From Nitzschia sp. DOCU1 (Eukaryota; Bacillariophyta; Bacillariophyceae; Bacillariales; Bacillariaceae): a stretch of DNA of 64,000 nt. Location: the NCBI GenBank assembly GCA_951394045.1, contig OX595991.1, positions 248,001 through 312,000 of the forward strand. Reading direction: 5' to 3'. The notes under the pieces are model-generated. The model was not told the DNA's origin. It worked only from the letters and a program-made list of their open reading frames with translations, and made no database searches. Shown here piece by piece: positions 56,312 through 64,000 of the stretch (its first letter is position 1; every line of letters starts with the position of its first letter). The position numbers were made by a program, and so were the translations under genes.

Positions 56312-58292
56312 TTATTGTTTCGCTTCACTTCGCTCTTGTCGCGCAAGGATGTATTCTAGCACTCTTGTCCTCATTTTCGGCGGGAGTCGCTGGATCGTAC
56401 GTTCTGCCAAACGCTTCCCCTTGCCCTTGGCCCATTGTTTCGTCAAGTTTGCCACTTGACGGAATCTAATCTTGTTGTTGCCGTTCGTTCCAGTACCACT
56501 AGTTTCCGGTACCACAAACGCATTCCCGGCAAGATTCACTTGCCGTCCCCACAATGGCAAGGATGGTTTCGAAGCTAGTTCCAGTGTTGATCGGCATTGT
56601 TCTCCCCACCGATCGACCAGAGACAATTTCACATCTAGTTTCTTGGCAATACCCTTGAGTAGGACGGTGGCGCGTCCCAGCAAAATTAGCTCTTGTGGAA
56701 AGGACGTCAATAGTCGAATGGGAGAGTTTTCTGACAATTCATTCGACGAATAGTTGCCTGGCAATTCGACTCCAGTGTCACTAAACAACACCAACGCGAT
56801 CGCACACGCCAAATCATCCTCCGATTCTCTTCCATCTTGACACTGAATACCAAAGCCACGAGCACAATCCGCCAATTGTTTCTTGGCGTGCACCACCTCA
56901 GCAGTTTTGTCACCGGAAGAAGCGGCAGTAGCTTTCTGGTACTCATCGACAGCCAAGACGAGTTCGGCAAATTGAAGCCGTCTAGATCTTGACAGCGACT
57001 TGAATTGTCCACAATCGATCAAACTGACCTTGCCTCCTTCACCGATAAAGATATTTCCTGTGACATGGATATATTTAGATTGTCATTTGAGAATTGCCGA
57101 TCGAGCCAAAACATAGAACACACGCCCAGTACTTACCGGGATGCGGATCCCCATGCAAGAATCCTGCTCCGAAAATCATGCGTCCAAAGGCCACTGCCAA
57201 GGAATCTAAAATGCGTCGCCCCGCCAATTTGGATTCGGGTGATCCAGCAACGATTCCTTTTTCTTTCATGACTTCGGACAATCGGTTCAATGGTACGCCA
57301 GGTACAAAATCCATGACCAAAACTCGCTTGGTAACCAACTCTCCAACTGGCAAGGGAATCGTCACCGGCTTTTCATCATCTGCTACCATCTTGCCATTGG
57401 CATCGTGCGAAATAGCCAAATGAATCTTTTTCATGGCTTGGGCTTCTGCCAAAAAGTCCAATTCATTCTCCAAGGCATCCCCCAATTCACAAAAGACGGC
57501 ATAATAGTCGACCGGCAAAGATTTTCGCAACGCCTTGCTAATTCGTTTGAGATTGGCAATATCACCTCGTAATTTGGGTTCGACATTGGGTCGTTGCAAT
57601 TTGACCGCCACCACACGCCCATCCAATAACGTGGCCTTGTGAACTTGAGCAATCGATGCCGAACCCAAGGGTTGTGGATCAAACGTCGCAAAGAGTTCCC
57701 CTAACGGTGCCCCACCCAACAATTCTTGTTCTACAACCGATTTTACTAGCTCAAAGGGCATGGGTTCAATTCCATCTTGTAATTGTTGTAATTTGCTGGT
57801 ATACGCTTCTGGAAATAAATCGACGCGCGTCGAAATCACTTGTCCCGTCTTGACATAAAATCCTTTCATTTCTTGAATGGTTTCGGCAATGCGAGTGGAA
57901 CCCCATTCATCGAGTTGTTTCCAAACTTCTTCTTGTTCTGCCTCGGTCAATCGGGGTCGTCCCAAGAATTTCGGCCCCAGCTCCAATTCGAGTTCCTTGA
58001 CCTTGTAGGCGGCCAGTACGGGCAAGGCTCGCTTGTAGAATTCGACCGCTCGTGTGGCACGTTGCAGGGGTGTCAAGGGAGGAGGAAACTCCACCATGGA
58101 TTCCTCTTGTCCGGCCACATCATATAGGGTTGTGGATGGCGTAGATGTTACTCCTGCTACTGTACGACGAGACGACGACAATGACGACGACGAAGAAGAA
58201 GAAGAAATTCCACCGATAAAGGCGGCAGCGGCCGAGGGCGAGGCGGTCGCCAAAGAACAGGCGAGAAGAACGGCCGTCGATGCAAATCTCAT
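56312..58292 (-). CDS. Plastid-targeted ABC1/UbiB-family atypical kinase
   Basis: Two exons (58292-57137 and 57057-56312) with a 79-nt GT-AG intron in phase 1; 633 aa. The start at MRFASTAVLLACSLATAS is chosen because it begins a signal peptide; Phe25 follows AAAA (AAAAFIGG), close to the diatom ASAFAP plastid-import motif, then a Ser/Thr/Arg-rich transit region. The ABC1 domain has YVKTGQVIS (KxGQ), the Ala-rich loop PLGSASIAQVHKA, VAVKLQRP (ATP Lys), ENELDFLAEA, FLHGDPHPGN (catalytic Asp, Asn) and LIDCGQ (metal Asp, DCG for DFG). The intron splits HGDPHPG|N. ABC1K proteins support prenylquinone metabolism and stress response in plastids. It is convergent with NAD+ synthetase (112 bp apart). 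Confidence 0.92.
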
Positions 58293-58721
58293 GGCGATTG
58301 TTGAATTCAATGAACAAGTTGAGTTTATGACGACGACAATGACCATTCCACACAGTGCCATCGATGATGATGATGACATGCTAGAGGACCACGTTGGCAT
58401 CATCTTTTTCGGAAAAGCAACGGGTGGGATATGACGTGGCTTTTGGAGCACCATCATCTAAAATTGGCGACTGTGCTTTTGATGTCGAATGCGACACCGT
58501 ACCGTCTGTATTCGTCCGACAGAAATTCCGAAGTTCGCTCGAAGAGATCTTCGCTAGCGCCATCACGCAAGCTAGCGCAAGGAAGATCGGAACCCTTTTC
58601 TTCGATGCCACCATCTGCCGACAGGAACTGACACCCCCCACAACACGACTATCACTCTTCTAGCTAGAACAACAAAGGAACATCCTACATCATTTCCTCT
58701 CTCTCTTCTTTATCAGCATCA
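58293..58721. promoter_or_regulatory. Bidirectional region between ABC1K and the Cys-rich gene
   Basis: 430 bp between divergent starts. A pyrimidine-rich stretch CCTCTCTCTCTTCTT lies just before the rightward ATG. Upstream ATGs in the ABC1K frame exist (for example MMPTWSSSM), so its 5' end is not certain. Confidence 0.4.
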
Positions 58722-59423
58722 ATGAGTCTTTCAACCACGTCGCCGCTGCTTTCTTGTCATTTCAATGTTTCCATGGCTCGATTAGTATGTCCGATTCTAT
58801 CCCATGTTCCATGGAGCAGTACAACAACAACAACAATGACGGCAACAACAATCGAAGGAATCTTGTCGTGTCCCCTTCCAACAGTACAACGACCCGCCTT
58901 TGTAGACACAGAACAAAAAGAAGCATGTTCCTGTCGGGGAAGTCTGCAACTACTATCATCGAGTGAGGCAGGTGGTGGTAGTAGTGCCCCCATATCTTGT
59001 CAATGCCAGGCATGCCCTCCGTTTAACTATTATCATGACGATAACAATGATATGGTCATGTTTGCATGGCAATGCAATGCTCCGATTGCGGAAAATTGTT
59101 GGGGTTGGGATTGTCAAGGAAATTGTTATACAGAGTCACAAGAGACCGCTTCTATGGAGGACAATGCCGACGAAAAACCGTCCGTTTCAGGGCACTGGCA
59201 ACTAGAACCACAATCAGATTTACCCGTTCCGACGCATTCACCTACTTCTACTGCTACAACAAAAGATCCTCCTTCCAAGACTGTCCGAGCGGTCCAATCA
59301 GCGTCGTTGCTTTGGATTTTGAGTTTCATGGCGGCTACTCAAAATTCGACGGATATTTGGGCATCGGCTGACACGGTAGCTACTGTCAGAAGCAGTCGAA
59401 TTATTACCGTCACATGGCAATAA
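58722..59423 (+). CDS. Cys-rich hypothetical protein, 233 aa
   Basis: Single exon from ATG 58722. No family recognised. Cysteines cluster at ACSCRGSL, SCQCQACPPF, WQCNAPIAENCWGWDCQGNC, a spacing (CxC, CxCxxC, then CxxxxxxxCxxxxCxxxC) that suggests a disulfide or metal-bound core of about 70 residues. The N terminus is Ser/Thr-rich, without a clean signal peptide. A hydrophobic stretch ASLLWILSFMAATQ near the C terminus may be a tail anchor. The 3' end of the gene is repeated downstream at 59688. Confidence 0.5.
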   Translation: MSLSTTSPLLSCHFNVSMARLVCPILSHVPWSSTTTTTMTATTIEGILSCPLPTVQRPAFVDTEQKEACSCRGSLQLLSSSEAGGGSSAPISCQCQACPPFNYYHDDNNDMVMFAWQCNAPIAENCWGWDCQGNCYTESQETASMEDNADEKPSVSGHWQLEPQSDLPVPTHSPTSTATTKDPPSKTVRAVQSASLLWILSFMAATQNSTDIWASADTVATVRSSRIITVTWQ

Positions 59424-60014
59424 TAGCATCTTGTTGTTACGGATGTGGTCGAAAGTACTTTCGAGTTGTGGCAAGAAGAAAGAAGGAACAATGAGGCTCG
59501 TCGTCTCGAAAGAAGAAATATGGCTAGTAGAGCGCCGTGCCCCCACTGTGCCGGTTCACAGCTTGTGCCCATCATCATCAAACCACTAGGCAGTTCTAGC
59601 TTGTGAACATCCTAAGCCTTCTTGGCACACTCTAGCAAAAAATAAACTTTAGAATCTACATCGGCTCGTACTGCTGTTTCGTCGGTCACTCAAAATTCGA
59701 CCGAGATTTGGGCATCGACAGACACGGCAACTACTCTCAGAAGCAGTCGATTTATTACCGTCACATTATCATAGCTTCTTGTTGCTGCTGCGGTGGGTGG
59801 GTACTTCGTCGAGTTGTGGCAAGGAATCGAGTTTCTAGCAGGGATAGTAGAGGCTCGTCTTCGTTTCGAGGAAAGCAATGAATGTCGCTAAGAGGTTTCC
59901 ATGTCACGGTGCCGGTTCTTTCACAACTTGCCCCCATCATCACCAATCGACTAGGTAGTTCTAGCTTGTGAACAACCGAGACCTAACCACCTAGAGGAAA
60001 TAAACTTTAGTGTA
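59337..60014. repeat. Tandem duplication of the Cys-rich gene's 3' end and UTR
   Basis: Copy 1 (59337-59653) covers the last ~29 codons and 3' flank; copy 2 (59688-60014) repeats it at 351-bp spacing. Shared landmarks are ACTCAAAATTCGAC, GGGCATCG, AGAAGCAGTCGA, TTCTAGCTTGTGAACA and AATAAACTTTAG (possibly the polyadenylation region). Copy 2 has no attached gene. Confidence 0.8.
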
Positions 60015-60162
60015 CAATAGTTCGCTTTGCGTCGGTCTCCCCGGCTCGCCCCAGGATTCTTCCCCTCTATCTCAACCCCCTCCCCCACAAAGCTTCGACT
60101 TGGTCGAATAAGACTTCCAGTTCAAAATGACCCACGCCGTTTAAAAAAGTGACGGTGGTATC

Positions 60163-60531
60163 TGTTGAAATCTCTCGAGTCTGTACCTCGTCAGCTGAAC
60201 TCTTGACTAGATTGACCACACTTGCCAATCGTCGTCAATGATACTGCTCGTGTCCTTTGCAACTTGCTAATGCAAAGGTCTCTACTTTTAGATAGTTTCT
60301 TTCACACACTTCGCTCCTTAGAGTTATGACTACAATACTAAACTCTCTCCATCCATCGCTGCTTCCGATTTTATCGCAAACGATCGCTCTTTGCTTTATT
60401 CAAGTCTTCCAATATGAAGACTTTTCTTATCGCTTGTCTCCATGTAGTTGCTTAGCTAAATTAGCTTCACGTCAAGCTAGTTAGCGTCCGTTCCAAGATT
60501 CCAGATAGTGAATCTTTCCGTTGCCACTCCA
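60163..60531 (-). repeat. Probable 3' LTR of the copia element
   Basis: In element orientation it begins TGGAGTGGCAACGG and ends GAGATTTCAACA, so it is bounded by TG...CA, about 369 bp. A purine run (AGAGAGGAAGAAAAC) just upstream serves as polypurine tract, and AATAAAGC inside could be a polyadenylation signal. The partner LTR lies outside the window, so the boundaries cannot be confirmed by comparison. Confidence 0.6.
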
Positions 60532-60635
60532 AATGTTTTCTTCCTCTCTAGTAATCCGAAATTGATAGTCGGGGACTCGGAGCGCAGACGACTAAACGGA
60601 CTGTCGACTCGATGGACTCCGATGACGTCGGCACC

Positions 60636-63600
60636 TCATTTTCCAACATCCTCCCTCTGCGCTTCGACTGGGTGATCGACTTCGAACACAATTTTCTCCC
60701 AATCTTTTCTGATACGCAAATTTCCATTTCGCACTCTCTCTGCAAATTTAGAGTGTTGCTTCTCTGGAAGATTCTTCGTCATCAAGTCGCTTTCGTTTTC
60801 ATCTGTTCTCACATAGGCGGGGACAATCTCTTTCCTGTTGTAGAGTGTTCGTATGAAATGATGTCTGACCTCAATGTGCTTGGTCCGGCTACCGACCGAT
60901 GGATTCTTGATGAGGAAGATGCATCCTGTGTTGTCCTCCATCAAGATTCCTGGTTTCTCCACGTAGAAAATTTCGTCCAACAACATCATCAAGAATCTTG
61001 CTTCGCATGCCGCCAAAGCCGCACTGACATACTCGGCCTCGGTGCTGGACAGTGTGACGATGTGTTGTGTTTTGCACAGCCAGCTCACAAGCATCCCTCC
61101 GAGAGTATGTAGGTTCCCAGATACGCTTTTTCGATCGTCTTTGTTCGTCGCGTAGTTTGAATCGGCGTTCGATCCGCATCGCATTGCCTTGGGCTTTCGA
61201 AAGATTAGTTTCAACTTGTCCTTGTGCTTCCATATGAAACCGACGAATCGTTCCAGCTCTTTCCAATGATCTTCATTCGGATTTCCAAATTGTCTCGCCA
61301 ATTCCCGCGCCGCGTTTGCACCTTCCGGCAACAACTTGCAGACCAAATAATTGATCTTCCCGACGATTGTTCTGTAGTCTGTCGCATTAAGTGGCTTGTC
61401 TTCCTTGTTCTTCTCCAACAAAATGCCTGGCGTCCCGGGTGTATCGTAGCCTTTGGGTTTCTTCCCGGTCAATCGTTCGTAGGCGTCGATGATTCCGTCA
61501 ACAAAGTCGTGCATGTCGGCTTCTAAATAACGCTCTCCGTTTTTGTCGCGCTTTTCCTTGTACCAAACACCTAAGTGTTTCGTGAAGCCGTCTTGGTTCG
61601 TGAATCCAAATCGCTTCTTGATTCCACTTTTGAATTGCGCGATCGCGTCCTTTGTGCCGCACAATAGCGTGTCATCGACATGAATTACCGCGATGATAAT
61701 TGTTTCTCCCTCGTCATCTCGTCGAAAGAATACACACGGGTCCACGTTGCTTTGCTGCATACCCATCTCTTCCGTTAAGTGCTTGGTATAAGTCTTGAAA
61801 AATATCAAGGCGGCGTCGACATCTCCATACATCGATTTTAGCCTTTCGATGCACATCGTGTTGGCTTCTTCTTCGGTGATGAACCCCAACTCGAGCAATC
61901 CTTCAGGGAATTCCATAAAGCTTCGATCTTCTTTGTGACCTTCTAGGAATGCTGCCTCCACATCGATTGAGTCGAGATAAAAGCGCTTCTTTTCGTCTGG
62001 GTCGTCGGCCTTGAATAAGTATATTCCGAACACAACATGTGTCGACGTGTCCGTGCCGACCGGGGAGTGTGACTGTTGAAAGTCGATTCCAGGGATCATT
62101 GTGAATCCCTTCGAACAGATCCTGACCTTGTATCTGATTGAACCGTCTGGTTCCACTTTCTTCTTGAAGACCGGCTTGGATTTCATCAACTTTTTGTTTA
62201 ATTGTCGCGGTATGGACTTCGGCACTTTCTTCCAGCAACCTCGTTTGATAAAGTTGTTGATCTCGTTTGCCGTTCCATTTCTCCATTGTTCCACTTCCGG
62301 TCCATTCAGGGCTTCTTTCATCGTCGTCGGTGTCCCATAATCTGACTCCATCATCATCACGTTTTCATAACAAAAGTTGACTTCTTTCGTAGATTTTGTG
62401 CCGTCTTCTTCTGTGAATTCCGTCACTTCCGAACGATTCTCGACCATGGGATTGTAGGAGGTGTCGAGGCGACGTAGTTCTCGATCGATTCTCTCTCGTT
62501 TTCGCTCCGCAGCAGTCTTAATTGGCTTCGGTGGTGGCGCGATTTCTTCCTCCCCACTGTCATTTTCTGTATCGTTTTGTTCCTCCCCAATTCTATTCCC
62601 ATCGTCTTCTTTTTCTTCTTCTTCACCCTGGACCGACTCCTCTTCGAGGGTTGGATTGGGGGTTTTCGACTTAGGCGCTGGATCGTCGTCGTCGTTGTCA
62701 GAATCTGACAAAACAGCCGCTGTGGAATTTCGATTTCGCAAAATACTGGCTGGTTGTTTATTCCTCCCTGCTGGCGGCGGCGGCGATGATGCGCGATTGG
62801 AGTGTGTAGGGGGAACATCCTCGTCTTGAGGAATAATGTGGGGGCGGGGTGCATCCGTATCAGGTGGTGGTGTGTCGTCGATGCCGGGTGGCAATTCCTT
62901 GATTTCCGCGTCTTGCTCAAAAATTGAAATGCCATTTCGCGGGTCGAGGCGCGAAAATGTGAGCCATTCAACGTCGCGGCTCTTGATGACGTGCTGAGTT
63001 TGTGGGTTGTACATACGGTACGTGTCCGGCGGGCGGCCTTGGGCGTATCCAACCATTAGCATTTTTATGCCTTTTTGTTTCCACTTGCCCGTGATTTGAG
63101 CGCGGTTTGTGACGATCACGGGACAGCCAAACTCAATTAGATGTGCGGCGAGTTTTGTCACGTCTTGATAAACCACGGCGTTCGCCGGCTCGGACCGCAC
63201 TGATGATAGGGTCACATTCTCCGTAGTGTTGTGGTAATTGATGGCTTCGCCCCATAAACGTTGTCGACCTTTCTCGTTAATTCCAGCTGCGAGCATCGAT
63301 GCGTTTGCTCGTGTTATCAGGACAGGAATTCTTCGTTCCACCACGCCATTCATTTGCGGGGTATGTGGTGCTGTCCTTTCCAGCGTGACTCCCAGTTCGA
63401 GGCATAGCTTTGATAGTGGGGCAACATTTTCTCCGGCGTTGTCACATCTTAGATACGTGACAGAGAATCCCAAACCTCGTAGTTCCATGATTATATCCCG
63501 TGCAAAATCCACCATTGGTCGTTTGCGCGCGTTGAATCTCACCCATGACTTTCATGAAAACTCGTCAACGGCGCAGAAGAGATATTTCGATCCTCCCAAG

Positions 63601-63998
63601 GTTTCGGTAAATGGTCCTGCCGCGTCCAGATAGATTCGTTCGCCCACTCGCTTAGCTTTTGCTAACGAGACTTTGCTGACTGCTTTTTGTCTCGCTTTTG
63701 CCAGACCGCAACCTTCGCATGGTAGTAAGGTTCCTTCCAGTTTGACGCCATAGTAGCGCGCGGTCTTGTGCAATAATTGGGGACTCTTATGCCCCCACTT
63801 GTCATGCGCTTCGGAAATGTCCATCGTTGCCGGCATCTTCTTTCCTTTTCCATAGGGCTGTCTTGGCTTGGGTGTGCCGTCGGGGCCAAGTTGATCATCC
63901 GGCACATCTTTCCAAATTTCTTGGTCATCCACATTTTCCGTCGCAGCATTATTTACCGTCGGGTAAACTTTGTATCGCCTGGCGCGCAGATACCACAT
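60636..63998 (-). pseudogene. copia pol polyprotein with one in-frame stop
   Basis: Open from the window edge to TGA at 60636 apart from a single TGA at about 63552-63554; both sides are in the same frame (VDEFS, stop, KSWVRFNARKRPM), so one nonsense change (CGA to TGA would do it) splits an otherwise intact ORF. Visible: zinc-finger HDKWGHKSPQLLHKTARYYG with CEGCGLAKARQK; integrase acidic residues in YLDAAGPF, RCDNAGEN and TPQMNGVVERR; RT with SKGFTMIPGIDFQQSHSPVG and HVDDTLLCG; RNase H with DSNYATNKDDRKSVSGN, LSSTEAEYVSAALAACEA and ALYNRKEI-like region. Near-intact coding suggests recent activity, but this copy needs readthrough to make full pol. Confidence 0.9.
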
Positions 63999-64000
63999 CC

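Larger units (their letters stand above)
60163..64000 (-). mobile_element. Ty1/copia LTR retrotransposon, 5' part outside the window
   Basis: Element on the minus strand, entering from the right edge. Domain order GAG-pre-integrase, integrase, reverse transcriptase, RNase H is that of copia (gypsy has integrase last). A long acidic spacer between integrase and reverse transcriptase is typical of algal copia elements (the CoDi groups of diatoms). Gag and the 5' LTR are not visible. Confidence 0.9.

Noticed and set aside
1..64000. tRNA, rRNA or snRNA genes
   Set aside because: I looked for T-arm-like GGTTCGAAT/GGTTCGATT cores with a plausible acceptor stem and found none outside coding sequence; a dedicated tRNAscan run would be decisive.

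Overview
The window looks like nuclear DNA of a diatom (Bacillariophyta), possibly a raphid pennate; this is inferred from content, not from a marker gene. Supporting signs: intron-poor genes with short GT-AG introns (mostly 67-161 nt); a UbiB/ABC1 kinase with a diatom-type plastid presequence (signal peptide followed by Phe); an mTP-bearing fungal-type large NAD-glutamate dehydrogenase; a STRA6-like family with long N-terminal extensions; a membrane LRR protein with short modular exons; and a Ty1/copia element with a long fused pol reading frame at the right edge. Genes lie on both strands and each appears to have its own promoter.

Layout. 1-7.45 kb: an unstable tandem array with four copies or relics of a Golgi-type sulfotransferase gene (ends at 53; 987-1970; 3276-4253; relic at 7102-7440), each followed by the tail of an LRR gene on the opposite strand, plus one intact cytochrome P450 (5021-6637) and a broken P450 tail (265-645). 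7.5-11.05 kb: the intact nine-exon LRR transmembrane gene that donated those tails. 11.6-22.4 kb: single-copy genes for a protein with five aromatic/Trp repeats, a Ser/Thr kinase, a small NTF2-like protein whose second intron region is bounded by 17-bp direct repeats, a SET protein, an SGNH-like type II membrane protein and an ADP-ribosylglycohydrolase-fold protein lacking its metal motifs. 23.05 kb: a probable proteasome assembly chaperone 3.

24.0-38.35 kb is the most striking part: three tandem four-exon genes (1249, 1205 and 1233 aa) that I read as STRA6-like nine-TM transporters/receptors with a ~600-residue N-terminal soluble region. Splice positions are identical, the last exon is almost identical at nucleotide level, and the N-terminal linker has diverged, which suggests gene conversion. 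A choline-transporter-like (SLC44/CTL) gene follows directly (38.9-40.4 kb).

40.5-60.1 kb: mitochondrial NAD-GDH, a second, unrelated sulfotransferase-like type II membrane protein, a CAT-fold acyltransferase-like protein interrupted by about eight Gly/Asn/Gln-rich 33-residue repeats, gene-poor DNA with a few doubtful small ORFs (50-53.9 kb), glutamine-dependent NAD+ synthetase, the plastid ABC1 kinase, and a Cys-rich hypothetical whose 3' end is tandemly duplicated. 60.16-64.0 kb: copia retrotransposon on the minus strand with a probable 3' LTR; its pol frame has one in-frame TGA and runs off the window.

The genes do not form one pathway. The recurrent theme is local duplication: sulfotransferase/LRR-tail units, the STRA6-like trio, and several 80-350 bp tandem repeats in noncoding DNA.
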